From positions 1-64,000 of the forward strand of contig NZ_JACHEH010000003.1 in the NCBI RefSeq assembly GCF_014201415.1: a stretch of 64,000 nt of DNA, in the 5' to 3' direction. The notes under the pieces were generated by a model. The model was not told where the DNA came from. It made no database searches and saw nothing but the letters and a program-made list of their open reading frames with translations. Origin of the DNA: Chelatococcus composti. Lineage in GTDB: Bacteria; Pseudomonadota; Alphaproteobacteria; Rhizobiales; Beijerinckiaceae. Shown piece by piece: positions 17,452 through 26,931 of this stretch; within the stretch, counting starts at the first letter, position 1, and every line of letters begins with the position of its first letter. Made by a program: the position numbers and the translations under genes.

Positions 17452-18370
17452 CGATAAATTCCTGCTCCTGATCGAAGTAGTCCTCCACGCGCAGCATGTA
17501 GGACCCGTCTGACTGGCCGAGGCGGCACCAGAAGAGCGGCTGGTCGTTGCCTTCGAGCTTGACGCGGCTGCGCGGTGTCGCCTGCAGCTCGATGACCTGC
17601 CCGATTTTGAGATCGGCAATTTCGCCGAGCGTCATCTCCCGCTCTTCGAGGACCGCCCGCAGCTTGACCTCCGTGCGGCTCACCTCGTTGCGGATCTGCT
17701 CCGCCCAGCGTGGGTCGCGGGTGGAGCTGTCGCCGGAGATCACGCGCGCCAGCGTCTGGCGCATGGGGTTGAGGGCCGACTGCGGGATGATGACGAACAT
17801 CTCGCCGCCGCGGTTGAGCGCCTGCAGCAGGAACTTGGAGACGACGGCGAGGTTGTTGCGGCGGCCGATGACGGCGAAGTCCATGCGCGTCTCGAGCCGC
17901 TCGAACTTGAAGCGCGCGTCCGACACCATCGAGAAGGAGGCCTGCAGTGCCTTGCCCACCTGCTCGAAGATGGCCATTGAGATGCGCATCTCGATGTTGG
18001 TGAAGCCGCGCTCCTCATCTTCAGGCGGCTCCGAGCCGTCCGCGCCGAGCAGCACCTCGACCATGGTGAAGACGAAGTCGCGGTCGAAGCCGACGAGTAT
18101 CTCGCTGTCCCACTCCGGCACGTTGAAGACGCCGGCGACGGCGTTCGCCTCGTAGATCTCGAGGATGTCGCTGACACGCCCGCTCTCGATGGTCGAGAGC
18201 GAGAAGTAGGATGGCGAGGCTGAGAGGTGACGCAGATTGTCGGCGCAGTATGTGGCCATGCGATCGAAGATCACATGGAGCATCGGCAACCGGTCGAGCG
18301 ACAGGCCGGCTGCGTCGAGCAGCCTGTCGCGAATGTCGTTGCTGACGGCCTGGTTCATGTTGCTGTCCAT
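17432..18370 (-). CDS. fliM: Flagellar motor switch protein FliM
   Basis: FliM is the C-ring protein that binds CheY-P and sets rotation. The 312-residue product has the middle CheC-like domain with the degenerate rhizobial FliM pattern (LLGADGSEPPEDEERGFTNIE) and a C-terminal SpoA domain (GEIADLKIGQVIELQATPRS). The classical N-terminal CheY-binding peptide LSQxEIDALL is not visible, as in rhizobial FliM, which is more divergent. The start lies 3 bases after the motA stop. Confidence 0.94.
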   Translation of the reverse strand: MDSNMNQAVSNDIRDRLLDAAGLSLDRLPMLHVIFDRMATYCADNLRHLSASPSYFSLSTIESGRVSDILEIYEANAVAGVFNVPEWDSEILVGFDRDFVFTMVEVLLGADGSEPPEDEERGFTNIEMRISMAIFEQVGKALQASFSMVSDARFKFERLETRMDFAVIGRRNNLAVVSKFLLQALNRGGEMFVIIPQSALNPMRQTLARVISGDSSTRDPRWAEQIRNEVSRTEVKLRAVLEEREMTLGEIADLKIGQVIELQATPRSRVKLEGNDQPLFWCRLGQSDGSYMLRVEDYFDQEQEFIDDVLSR

Positions 18371-18373
18371 GGA

Positions 18374-19255
18374 TCAGGCGGCCTCGGCGGCCGGCGCTTC
18401 GCTGCGACCCATGACGGTTTCGTTCTCCACCTCGTCGATGGTCGGCCGCTCGGGTGCGGAGATAGCCTTGCGGCCATGTTCCAGGGCGATCTGCGGGAGA
18501 GCGCCGTTCATGTAGGCGAGCAGCGTCTGCTTGACGATGATGTAGATGCGGGCCTGCTTCTCGCGCGTCACCTTGATCTTCTGTGCCAGCGGCGTGATCA
18601 CGGCATAGGACGTGAAGATGCCGACGAAGGTGCCGATGAGGGCCGCGCCGATGAGGCTGCCGAGGATGGCCGGTGACTGGTCGATGGCGCCCATCGCCTT
18701 CACGATGCCGAGCACCGCCGCGACGATGCCGAGTGCCGGCAGTGCCTCCGCCACCACGGTCAGCGAGTTGTACGGCTTCAGCTTGTGCCGGCGCATGGTG
18801 GTCAGCTCCTCGTCCATGAGGGCCTCGATCTCATGCGGGCGGGCGTTGCCGATGATGAGGAGACGCACGTAGTCGCAGATGAAGTTCGTGAGTTCCGGGT
18901 TCTTCAGCACGCGTGGAAAGGTGGTGAAGATCGGCGAGTTCTGCGGATCGTCGATATGTGCCTCAACCTCGTTGCGGGCCTTGGCGCGCAGCTCGCGCAT
19001 CAGGTTGAAGAGGAGGCCCAGCACGGCGAGGTAGTCCTCGCGCTTGGGCACGTCGCCGGCGATGGCTTCTTTGATCGCCTTGCCCGTGTCCTTCACCGTG
19101 GGCATGGGGTTGGCGATGATGAAGATGCCGAGAGCGATGCCGCCGATGATGACGAATTCGAACGGCTGCCAGATGACGGAAACCTTTCCGCCGAGCGCCA
19201 TGAAACCGCCGAGCATCGAGCCGATGGCGATGATCAGGCCGATGAAGAAACTCAA
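18374..19255 (-). CDS. motA: Flagellar motor stator protein MotA
   Basis: MotA is the membrane part of the stator that couples proton flow to rotation. The 293-residue product has two N-terminal membrane helices, a large cytoplasmic loop with the MotA block RPHEIEALMDEEL near the charged torque residues, and two C-terminal helices (VVAEALPALGIVAAVLGIV and IGAALIGTFVGIFTSY). The start is TTG at 19255, supported by GGAGGAG just upstream and by the N-terminus aligning with other MotA proteins. It begins the leftward operon, while its partner motB is 16 kb away. Confidence 0.96.
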   Translation of the reverse strand: MSFFIGLIIAIGSMLGGFMALGGKVSVIWQPFEFVIIGGIALGIFIIANPMPTVKDTGKAIKEAIAGDVPKREDYLAVLGLLFNLMRELRAKARNEVEAHIDDPQNSPIFTTFPRVLKNPELTNFICDYVRLLIIGNARPHEIEALMDEELTTMRRHKLKPYNSLTVVAEALPALGIVAAVLGIVKAMGAIDQSPAILGSLIGAALIGTFVGIFTSYAVITPLAQKIKVTREKQARIYIIVKQTLLAYMNGALPQIALEHGRKAISAPERPTIDEVENETVMGRSEAPAAEAA

Positions 19256-19328
19256 GTCCGATCTCCTCCGCTTGCCGGCGTTGTGCTGTCCCAGTCCTCC
19301 GGCTGGGGCCTAATGACTGTTCCTATCG

Positions 19329-19340
19329 CGCGAGGCTTGC
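19329..19340 (-). promoter_or_regulatory. Candidate GCAAG-type box upstream of motA
   Basis: On the minus strand the word GCAAGCCTCGCG lies 73 bases before motA and is followed by CGATAGG. A similar word in the opposite direction serves the divergent DUF1217 gene, so this 169-base gap holds one copy facing each way. Confidence 0.3.
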
Positions 19341-19383
19341 GCGGGGCTGAAAAGCGCCGGGCTGGAGGGCAGGTCAGGCTCGG

Positions 19384-19395
19384 GCAAGCTAGCGG
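19384..19395 (+). promoter_or_regulatory. Candidate GCAAG-type box upstream of the DUF1217 gene
   Basis: GCAAGCTAGCGG lies 29 bases before the DUF1217 gene. GCTAGC within it is palindromic. It resembles GCAAGCTACTGC before flgE. Confidence 0.3.
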
Positions 19396-19424
19396 GTTCA
19401 ACCTTCCCGCAGGAGGCTGCCGCC

Positions 19425-20210
19425 ATGATGTCCACCCTCGTCAGCTATCGGATGATCACCAAGGACCTGACGCGCTCCTTGCAGCGCACGGCGTCTTCGC
19501 CGCAGGTCGAGCGCGACAGCAAGTATTATCTGGAGAATATCCAGAAGGTGAAGTCGATCGACGACTTCCTCAGCGATCACCGTGTCTATTCGTTTGCCAT
19601 GAAGGCTTTCGGCCTGGAAGACATGATCTATGCCAAGGCCTACATGCGCAAGGTGCTGACGGAAGGCGTCGACGACAGCAAGAGCTTCGCCAACCGGCTT
19701 GCCGACAAGCGCTTCGCGGAATTTGCCAAGACGTTCAACTTCGCGCGCTACGGCGAGACGACGACAGTCTTCTCCGCGACCCGTGAGGGCACGGTGGAGC
19801 GCTACGTCCGCCAGCTGCTCGAGGAGCAGGCGGGGGCCGAGAACGAGGGCGTCCGCCTCGCCCTCTACTTCCAGCGCAAGGCGCCGGAGCTGAAGTCGGT
19901 CTACGGCATCCTTGCCGACCGGGCGCTGCTGGCGGTGGTTCAGACCGCACTCGGCATTCCGGCGGAGGCCTCGGCCGCGGACATCGAGGTGCAGGCCAAG
20001 ATGATCGAGGCCAAGCTTAACATCGAGGACTTCAAGGATCCGGAGAAGCTCGACAAGTTCCTGCAGCGCTTCGCGGCAGCCTATGATGCCACCAACATGC
20101 CGCTGGCCGTCTCGGCACCCGTGCTCACGCTGTTCGGCAACAGCGCGCAGACGGCGGGTATGGGGGTCGATCTCCTCATGAGCCTGCAGAAGATCAAGAC
20201 GGGACTGTAA
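19425..20210 (+). CDS. DUF1217 flagellar protein
   Basis: This gene belongs to the DUF1217 family, found almost only in alphaproteobacterial flagellar clusters. Its exact role is not known to me. The 261-residue product is mostly helical and soluble, without a signal peptide. Segments are YRMITKDLTRSLQRTASSP, YYLENIQKVKSIDDFLSDHR, and a C-terminal repeat of the family fold ending MSLQKIKTGL. AGGAGG at 19411-19416 precedes the ATG. A second in-frame ATG follows at once. It heads the flgF-fliI run, and flgF starts 2 bases after its stop. Confidence 0.88.
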   Translation: MMSTLVSYRMITKDLTRSLQRTASSPQVERDSKYYLENIQKVKSIDDFLSDHRVYSFAMKAFGLEDMIYAKAYMRKVLTEGVDDSKSFANRLADKRFAEFAKTFNFARYGETTTVFSATREGTVERYVRQLLEEQAGAENEGVRLALYFQRKAPELKSVYGILADRALLAVVQTALGIPAEASAADIEVQAKMIEAKLNIEDFKDPEKLDKFLQRFAAAYDATNMPLAVSAPVLTLFGNSAQTAGMGVDLLMSLQKIKTGL

Positions 20211-20212
20211 GG

Positions 20213-20938
20213 ATGCAAGCAGCGCTCTATGTCGGCCTTTCGGCGCAGGTGGCGCTGGAGCGCCGGCTGAACACCATCGCCCAGAATGTCGCCAATATGT
20301 CGACGGCGGGCTACCGCGCCGAAGAGGTGAAGTTCGAGACCGTGCTGTCCCGCACAGCGAAGGATGCGGTTGCCTTTGCCACGAGCGGCGAGAACTACAT
20401 CTCGCGCCGGCAGGGCGGCATCACCAAGACCGACAATCCGCTCGACCTCGCCATCGACGGCGATGCGTGGTTCGCCATCGCCACGCCGGCCGGCATCGTG
20501 CACAGCCGCGACGGGCGCCTGCAGATCGGCAACGACGGCCTGCTGCGCACGGTGACGGGCTATCCGATCCTCGACATCGCCGGCGCGCCGATCATGCTCG
20601 ACGTGCAGGCCGGCCCGCCGACCATCGCTCGCGACGGCACGCTGATGCAGAACGGGCAGCAGATCGGCGCCATCGGCCTCTTCACCATCGCGCCGGGCGC
20701 CGAACTGGAGCGTTTCGAGGCGTCCGGCGTCATTGCCAGGACCGGCGTCGCGCCCGTACAGGACTTCGTCGCCAACGGCGTGCTGCAGGGCTATGTCGAG
20801 GAGTCGAACGTCAATCCGATCATGGAGATGACGAAGCTCATCGCCGTCTCCCGCGCCTTCGACAACGCCTCGACGGCCGTCAACGACGGCGAATCCTCGC
20901 TGCGGGAGGCGATCCGCAGCCTCGGCCCGTCGACCTGA
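20213..20938 (+). CDS. flgF: Flagellar proximal rod protein FlgF
   Basis: FlgF is a rod subunit between FlgC and FlgG. The 241-residue product has NTIAQNVANMSTAGYRAEEV near the N-terminus, the mid signature PLDLAIDGDAWFAI, and the C-terminal block VEESNVNPIMEMTKLIAVSR. It is shorter than FlgG and placed before fliI as in rhizobia. Confidence 0.95.
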   Translation: MQAALYVGLSAQVALERRLNTIAQNVANMSTAGYRAEEVKFETVLSRTAKDAVAFATSGENYISRRQGGITKTDNPLDLAIDGDAWFAIATPAGIVHSRDGRLQIGNDGLLRTVTGYPILDIAGAPIMLDVQAGPPTIARDGTLMQNGQQIGAIGLFTIAPGAELERFEASGVIARTGVAPVQDFVANGVLQGYVEESNVNPIMEMTKLIAVSRAFDNASTAVNDGESSLREAIRSLGPST

Positions 20939-20945
20939 TCCGGCC

Positions 20946-22268
20946 ATGGACACGCTCGAGCGGCTGGCCGCCGTTGTCACGGCCGGAGCGCAGGAAATGC
21001 CGAGCGTGCGCATTGGCGGCGTCGTTCGCGAGGTGACGCCGACCTATTACCGCGTCGCCGGCCTCTCCCGTTTCCTCAAGCTAGGGGACCGTGTCACGCT
21101 CTGCGCCGGCGGGCGGGAGCATGCGGGTGAGGTGGTGCGTATCGACGATGCGGGGGCGACAGTGAAGCCGTTTGACGGCTCCGTCGACATCGGCATCGGC
21201 GCACGCGCCTACCGTCTCGGCACCATGGCCCTTTATCCCCACGAGGGCTGGAAGGGGCGGGTGATCAACGCGCTGGGCAAGGCGGTCGACGGGCTCGGGC
21301 CCCTCGGCGCGGGCGAGCGGGCCATGCCGGCCGACGCGCCGCCTCCTTCGGCGATGACGCGCGCCCGCGTGAAGAAGCCACTGCGCACGGGCGTGCGCGT
21401 CATCGATCTGTTCATGCCAATCTGCGAAGGCCAGCGCATCGGCATCTTTGCGGGCTCCGGCGTCGGCAAGTCGACGCTCCTGTCCATGCTGGCCCGCGCC
21501 AGCGGCTTCGATACCGTGGTCGTTGCCCTTGTCGGCGAGCGCGGCCGCGAGGTGCGCGAGTTCCTGGAAGGCCCGCTCGCCGCGAGCCGCGAGCGAGCCA
21601 TCACCGTGGTCTCGACGGGCGACGAGAGCCCCATGATGCGCCGCCTCGCGCCGCGGACGGCTCTCAGTATCGCCGAATATTTCCGCGATCGGGGGGAATC
21701 GGTCCTCCTCATCGTCGATTCCGTGACGCGCTTCGCCCACGCGGCGCGCGACGTTGCGCTGTCGGCGGGCGAGCCGGCCGTGGCGCGCGGCTATGCGCCG
21801 AGCGTCTTCAGCGACCTGCCGAAGCTCCTTGAGCGTGCCGGGCCCGGCGAGGAGGGCAGCGGCACCATTACGGGGGTCTTCTCCGTGCTCGTCGACGGCG
21901 ACGATCACAACGATCCCGTTGCCGACAACATCCGCGGCACGCTCGACGGTCACATCGTGCTCGACAGGGCTATCGCCGACCAGGGGCGCTATCCGGCGGT
22001 CAACGTGCTCGCCTCCATCTCGCGTCTCGCCGACCACATCTGGACGAGCGACCAGAAGGAGCTTGCGCTGCGCCTCAAGGGCATGATCGCCCGCTACGAG
22101 GATACACGGGACCTGCGGCTGATGGGGGGCTACCAGGCTGGCTCCGACCCCGCGCTCGATCAGGCGGTGAACCTGGTGCCGCGCATCTACGAGGCGCTGC
22201 GGCAGGATCCGAGCATGCCGCCGAGTGTCGATGCCTTCGCCGAACTGGCGCAGGTTCTGCGCCAGTAG
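20946..22268 (+). CDS. fliI: Flagellum-specific ATPase FliI
   Basis: FliI is the hexameric ATPase of the flagellar export apparatus, related to the F1 beta subunit. The 440-residue product has an N-terminal beta barrel, a P-loop AGSGVGKST at residues 169-177, the VGERGREVREF segment, and a Walker B region VLLIVDSVTRFAHAARD. The C-terminal MGGYQAGSDPALD is typical. FliJ does not follow directly; a FliJ-like gene lies at 30486. Confidence 0.98.
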   Translation: MDTLERLAAVVTAGAQEMPSVRIGGVVREVTPTYYRVAGLSRFLKLGDRVTLCAGGREHAGEVVRIDDAGATVKPFDGSVDIGIGARAYRLGTMALYPHEGWKGRVINALGKAVDGLGPLGAGERAMPADAPPPSAMTRARVKKPLRTGVRVIDLFMPICEGQRIGIFAGSGVGKSTLLSMLARASGFDTVVVALVGERGREVREFLEGPLAASRERAITVVSTGDESPMMRRLAPRTALSIAEYFRDRGESVLLIVDSVTRFAHAARDVALSAGEPAVARGYAPSVFSDLPKLLERAGPGEEGSGTITGVFSVLVDGDDHNDPVADNIRGTLDGHIVLDRAIADQGRYPAVNVLASISRLADHIWTSDQKELALRLKGMIARYEDTRDLRLMGGYQAGSDPALDQAVNLVPRIYEALRQDPSMPPSVDAFAELAQVLRQ

Positions 22269-22321
22269 CGACGAGGAATGGCCGCCGGCCGGGGCCAGGC
22301 GGCGGAAAGGGGCAGCCTCAC

Positions 22322-22333
22322 GCAAGCTACTGC
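22322..22333 (+). promoter_or_regulatory. Candidate GCAAG-type box upstream of flgE
   Basis: GCAAGCTACTGC lies 42 bases before flgE in the 106-base gap after fliI. It suggests that flgE-flgK-flgL and the following genes have their own promoter. Confidence 0.3.
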
Positions 22334-22374
22334 CCGTTTACTGGGGGAACTACGGAAAGCGAGGATAGGGTACC

Positions 22375-23583
22375 ATGAGCCTTTATGGTGTGCTGCGCAC
22401 CGGCGTGTCCGGCATGAACGCCCAGTCGAACAAGCTTGGCACCGTCGCCGACAACATCGCCAATGCCAACACGACGGGCTACAAGCGTGCCTCGACGGAA
22501 TTCTCCTCGCTTGTCCTTTCCTCTGGCAAGGGCAGCTACAACTCGGGCGCTGTCGTCACCAACGTCCGCTATTCCATCAGCCAGCAGGGCCCGCTCGTCT
22601 TCACCACCTCCATGGCCGACCTGGCGGTGCAGGGCAACGGCTTTTTCGTGGTGTCGGACGAAGGCGGCACGCCTTATTTGACGCGTGCCGGCAGCTTCGT
22701 GCCCGACAGCGAGGGCAACCTCGTCAACACCGCCGGCTACTATCTGATGGGCTACCCGCTGGCGAACGGCAATCCCAACGTCACGCTCAACAGCCTCGAC
22801 GGGCTTGAGCGTGTCAACCTCGCCAATCTCGCCATGTCGGCCAACCCGACGACGAGCGCCTCGCTCGGCGGCAATCTGCCGATCGGCGCGGCCATGGGTG
22901 ACACGTTCCAGTCCTCGCTCATCGTCTACGACAACGTCGGCAACAAGGTTCAGTTCAACGTTATTTTCGAGAAGCAGTCGGACTTCGACCCGCTGGCCCC
23001 GGCCAACCAGCAGTGGGAGGTCAGGATCGAAGGCGTCGACCCCACGGGCTGGTCGGCGGGCCCCTTCACCCTGGAGTTCGACACCTCGGGCCAGATCGTC
23101 GCCGGCGCGACCATGACGCCGATCAATATCCCGAACGGCCAGGCGATGACGCTCGACGTCTCGACGATGCAGCAGCTCGCCTCCGATTACGCGCCGCTCG
23201 ATCCGATCGTGAACGGCAACGCGCCGAGCCAGGTCGACAAGATGGAGTTTGGCAAGGACGGCACGGTCTATGCCGTCTACGAGGACGGTACGCGCATCGC
23301 CACCTATCGCATCCCGCTCGCCACCGTGCCGAGCCCGGACAAGATGACGCCGGAGGCCGGCAACGTCTATTCGGCCAGCATCGAGTCCGGCAACGTCCAG
23401 GTTGCGTTCCCCGGCCAGTCGGGGCTCGGCTCCATCCTCTCCGGTGCGCTTGAGCAGTCCAACGTCGACATGGGCGAGGAGCTGACCGCCATGATCGAGG
23501 CCCAGCGCAATTACACGGCCAATTCCAAGGTGTTCCAGACGGGCTCCGAGCTGCTCGACGTCCTCATGAACCTGAAGCGCTGA
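22375..23583 (+). CDS. flgE: Flagellar hook protein FlgE
   Basis: FlgE is the subunit of the hook. The 402-residue product has the N-terminal block GTVADNIANANTTGYKRAS, the hook signature DLAVQGNGFFVVSD, a variable outer domain, and the C-terminal block LEQSNVDMGEELTAMIEAQR ending DVLMNLKR. Length is usual for rhizobial FlgE. AGCGAGGATAGGG precedes the ATG. Confidence 0.98.
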   Translation: MSLYGVLRTGVSGMNAQSNKLGTVADNIANANTTGYKRASTEFSSLVLSSGKGSYNSGAVVTNVRYSISQQGPLVFTTSMADLAVQGNGFFVVSDEGGTPYLTRAGSFVPDSEGNLVNTAGYYLMGYPLANGNPNVTLNSLDGLERVNLANLAMSANPTTSASLGGNLPIGAAMGDTFQSSLIVYDNVGNKVQFNVIFEKQSDFDPLAPANQQWEVRIEGVDPTGWSAGPFTLEFDTSGQIVAGATMTPINIPNGQAMTLDVSTMQQLASDYAPLDPIVNGNAPSQVDKMEFGKDGTVYAVYEDGTRIATYRIPLATVPSPDKMTPEAGNVYSASIESGNVQVAFPGQSGLGSILSGALEQSNVDMGEELTAMIEAQRNYTANSKVFQTGSELLDVLMNLKR

Positions 23584-23620
23584 CGAGAAGGTCTTCTTTA
23601 GTCTTGCCGGAGCCCTTGTC

Positions 23621-25033
23621 ATGAGTCTTTCCGTAGCCCTCAACACGGCTCGCTCGTCGCTTCTGACGACGGCGACGCAGATCGCCGTGTCGGGAGCCAA
23701 TACGTCCGGGGCGCTCGATCCGAGCTACTCGCGCAAGATTGCAAGGTCCGTCACCACCGGCGACGGCAGCGTGCGCATCGTCACCATCTCCCGCGCGGCC
23801 GATGCCCAGCTCTACTACCGCATGCTTGATGCCACCTCGCGCGCGGCAGCGAGCCAGGCCAAGCTCGACGGGCTCGACAGGCTGCACCAGACGGTGGGTG
23901 ACACGGAGGATGCGCGCTCGCCCGCCGCGCGGCTCGGCAAGCTGCTCGACTCGCTCAACCTCTATGCCAATGCGCCGCAGGACAGGGTGCTGGCCGGCCA
24001 GGTGCTGAGCGATGCCAGTGCGCTCGTCACAACGCTGAACGATGCGGCCAACACCGTGGCCGCTACCCGCCAGGAAGCGGATGCTGAGATCGCGCGGTCG
24101 GTGGAGCGGCTCAACGACCTCCTGTCGCAGTTCGAGGAGCTCAACCGTGCCGTGGTGAAGGGTACGGCGACCGGCGCCGACGTCACTGACCTGCTCGACA
24201 AGCGCGACGGCGTGCTGGCGCTGATCTCGGAGGAGATCGGCGTCAACGTCGTCACCCGTGAGAACAACGACATGGTGCTCTATACGGACGGCGGCGTGAC
24301 GCTGTTCGAGACGAGTGCCCGCAAGGTCGAGTTCACGCCCACGCTGGTCTACGGCGCGACCACGATCGGCAGCCAGGTCTTCATCGATGGCGTGCCCGTC
24401 ACCGGCACCACCACGATGCCGCTACGCTCGGGTCGCATCGTCGGCCTGATGGAAGTGCGCGACGTGGTGGCCGTCACGTACCAGAACCAGCTTGACGAAA
24501 TCGCCCGCGCGATCATCGACATCTTCGACACCGGCACGGCGGCTGGCGGTCTCTTCACGCAGGTCGGGCTGCCTCCGGCCGGCACGCTGCGTCCGGGGCT
24601 CGCGGCCGACATTCGCATCAATCCGGCCTACGATCCGGACCAGGGTGGCTCGCTCGACGAGCTGCGCGACGGCGATACCAATCCGACCGGCGACAACAGC
24701 TATTCCGAGCGCCTGTTCCTGCTCATCGACCGGTTCAATGCAAGCCGTACCTTCGATGCCGTGGCCGGCATAGCGGTCACCGGCTCGCTGGCGGACTTCT
24801 CCGCCTCCTCCGTGGGCTGGCTGGAAGCCCGCCGCACCAGCGCCGATACCGACGCTGCCTATCAGGAGACGGTTCTGGCCCGCGCCTCCGACGCGCTGTC
24901 GACCGCGACGGGCGTCAATCTCGACGACGAACTCGCCTTGCAGCTCCAGCTCGAGCGCTCGTATTCGGCGGCCTCGCGCCTCATCGCGGTGATCGACGAG
25001 ATGCTGCGCTCACTCCTCGAGGCAGTGAGGTAA
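23621..25033 (+). CDS. flgK: Flagellar hook-associated protein FlgK
   Basis: FlgK is the first hook-filament junction protein. The 470-residue product begins MSLSVALNTARSSLL and continues with VSGANTSGALDPSYSRKI, the FlgK N-terminal helix motif in its shorter alphaproteobacterial form. The central DVTDLLDKRDGVLALISEEIG and the C-terminal NLDDELALQLQLERSYSAAS are family blocks. It is followed 5 bases later by flgL. Confidence 0.94.
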   Translation: MSLSVALNTARSSLLTTATQIAVSGANTSGALDPSYSRKIARSVTTGDGSVRIVTISRAADAQLYYRMLDATSRAAASQAKLDGLDRLHQTVGDTEDARSPAARLGKLLDSLNLYANAPQDRVLAGQVLSDASALVTTLNDAANTVAATRQEADAEIARSVERLNDLLSQFEELNRAVVKGTATGADVTDLLDKRDGVLALISEEIGVNVVTRENNDMVLYTDGGVTLFETSARKVEFTPTLVYGATTIGSQVFIDGVPVTGTTTMPLRSGRIVGLMEVRDVVAVTYQNQLDEIARAIIDIFDTGTAAGGLFTQVGLPPAGTLRPGLAADIRINPAYDPDQGGSLDELRDGDTNPTGDNSYSERLFLLIDRFNASRTFDAVAGIAVTGSLADFSASSVGWLEARRTSADTDAAYQETVLARASDALSTATGVNLDDELALQLQLERSYSAASRLIAVIDEMLRSLLEAVR

Positions 25034-25038
25034 GCGCC

Positions 25039-26085
25039 ATGAAGACGACGTTCATCTCCACCTACTCGCTGCTCAACTCACCGCGCTCCTCGCTTGTGCG
25101 CATGCAGGCGGACGCGGCGCGTTACAACCAGGAGATCGCCAGCGGCCGCCATGCTGACGTCGGCCTTACGCTGGGTGGCCGGATGAGCCAGGCGGTGTCG
25201 CTGCGGGCCGACTACGACAACCTGACGGCGATGATCGACGCCAACAGCCGCACCAGGACGCGGCTGGACGTGACCGTCGAGGCCCTCGGCACCATCCGCG
25301 CCATGGCGGACGAGTTCCAGGCCGAGCTCCTGTCCGTCCCGCATGCGCAGCGCGGCAGCGAGGTCATCCGCAATGCGGCGCGCGACAAGCTCGCAGCCCT
25401 GATCGGCAGTCTCAACTCCGCCGTCGACGGGCAGTTCCTCTTCGCCGGTATCAACAGCGGTGTGCAGCCCATCAACGAGTATGGTGCCGGCTCGCCCAAC
25501 AAGAACGCGGTCGATGCGGCCTATCTCGCCGCGTTTGGCGTCACGCAGGCTGATCCGGGCGTCTCCGACATCTCGGCGGCGGATATGGCGAACTTCCTGG
25601 ACACCGCCTTCGCCGACCTCTTCTTCAATGATGCCAACTGGAAGGCCAACTGGTCAAACGCCTCGGACGCCGTCCAGCGCAGCCGCATCTCGCGCAGCGA
25701 GACGCTCACCTCCTCCGTCTCGGCCAACGAGATGGCCATCCGCCAGCTCGCGGCGGCCTATACGATGGTGTTCGATCTCGGCAGCGACAAGCTCAACACT
25801 GACGCGCTGCAGGTGGTGATCGACAAGGCGACGGAGCTGATGGGCAATGCCATCGCCCAGATCATCGACCTTGAGGCGCACATGGGCGTCGCCCAGAACC
25901 GGATCGATACGGCCAACACCAACATGGAGGCACAGAAGAAGATCCTCGCCACGCGCGTCGGCGACCTGGAGGATGTCGACCCGGCCGAGGCGAAGGTCCG
26001 GCTCGATGCCGTCCTGACGCAGATCGAGATGTCCTATTCCCTGACGGTTCGCCTGCAGAGCCTCAGCCTGCTCAACTATCTGTAA
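25039..26085 (+). CDS. flgL: Flagellar hook-associated protein FlgL
   Basis: FlgL is the second junction protein, related to flagellin. The 348-residue product has the N-terminal flagellin-like helix (ARYNQEIASGRHADVGLTLG) and a C-terminal helix with AHMGVAQNRIDTANTNMEAQ and DVDPAEAKVRLDAVLTQIE, ending LSLLNYL. The middle contains GQFLFAGINSGVQP, typical of FlgL. Confidence 0.94.
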   Translation: MKTTFISTYSLLNSPRSSLVRMQADAARYNQEIASGRHADVGLTLGGRMSQAVSLRADYDNLTAMIDANSRTRTRLDVTVEALGTIRAMADEFQAELLSVPHAQRGSEVIRNAARDKLAALIGSLNSAVDGQFLFAGINSGVQPINEYGAGSPNKNAVDAAYLAAFGVTQADPGVSDISAADMANFLDTAFADLFFNDANWKANWSNASDAVQRSRISRSETLTSSVSANEMAIRQLAAAYTMVFDLGSDKLNTDALQVVIDKATELMGNAIAQIIDLEAHMGVAQNRIDTANTNMEAQKKILATRVGDLEDVDPAEAKVRLDAVLTQIEMSYSLTVRLQSLSLLNYL

Positions 26086-26104
26086 CCCTGGAAGAGGCGA
26101 ACGG

Positions 26105-26452
26105 ATGTATCGGCATTCCTACGCGGAGATTCTCGACGAGGCCCCTTCCGAGGCCCGGATGCGCGAGCGCATGGCCTTCGACCACGCCATCGAACTCCTG
26201 CAGGCGGCCGAGGCGAAGGGCGCCGGTTCGCGCGAGGCCGTGGAAGCGATTTTCTTCCTCACCCGGCTCTGGAACCTGCTGCTCGAGGATCTCGCCAGCG
26301 ACGAGAACGGCCTGCCGCGGGAGCTGCGCGCCAGCCTCATTTCCATCGGCCTGTGGGTGCTGCGCGAGGCGCAGCGCCTGAGGCAGGAGATGAAGGGTAG
26401 CTTCGGCGCCCTCATCGAAGTCAACACTGCCATCCGGAACGGTCTTGCATGA
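26105..26452 (+). CDS. flaF: Flagellin synthesis regulator FlaF
   Basis: FlaF is an alphaproteobacterial protein required for flagellin synthesis or secretion, working against FlbT. The 115-residue helical product contains DHAIELLQAAEAKG, FFLTRLWNLLLEDLA and LRASLISIGLWVLRE, the core of the FlaF family. The stop overlaps the flbT start as ATGA. The pair flaF-flbT between flgL and flgD is the normal rhizobial order. Confidence 0.95.
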   Translation: MYRHSYAEILDEAPSEARMRERMAFDHAIELLQAAEAKGAGSREAVEAIFFLTRLWNLLLEDLASDENGLPRELRASLISIGLWVLREAQRLRQEMKGSFGALIEVNTAIRNGLA

Positions 26453-26895
26453 AGCGCTCGATGCAACTGTCGCTGCGGGCCGGAGAGCGCCTCTACATCA
26501 ACGGGGCTGTGTTGCGGGTTGACCGCAAGGTCACGATCGAGCTGCTCAACGACGCCACCTTCCTGCTGGAGAACCACGTCCTGCAGATCGAGGATGCGAC
26601 GACGCCGCTCAAGCGTCTCTACTTCGTCCTGCAGACCATGCTGATGGACCCGGCGACGGCCCAGGAGACGTTGAAGCTGTTTCAGCAGATCTTCGACCTC
26701 GTCCCCTGCAGCTACAGCACGAAGCCCGACGAATCCTTCCTCGCCGCGCTCCAGAAGGTGCGGAACCTTGCGGAGGAGGGCCGGCCTTTCGAGGCAATGC
26801 GCATGCTGCGCGGTCTTTATGTCGACGAGCTGCCGCTCCTCGACGAGCACGAGCGGGAGGCCGAGGCGCCGGCCCTGCGCAAGCGGGCGGGCTAG
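26449..26895 (+). CDS. flbT: Flagellin mRNA regulator FlbT
   Basis: In Caulobacter FlbT binds the 5' untranslated region of flagellin mRNA and controls its stability until the hook is finished. The 148-residue product has LRAGERLYINGAVLRVDRK, ENHVLQIEDATTPLKRLYFV and an acidic C-terminus. Coupled to flaF by an ATGA overlap. Confidence 0.95.
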   Translation: MKRSMQLSLRAGERLYINGAVLRVDRKVTIELLNDATFLLENHVLQIEDATTPLKRLYFVLQTMLMDPATAQETLKLFQQIFDLVPCSYSTKPDESFLAALQKVRNLAEEGRPFEAMRMLRGLYVDELPLLDEHEREAEAPALRKRAG

Positions 26896-26931
26896 GAGGG
26901 GCGCCCTGGGTCAGAGATCGGGAGAAGACAC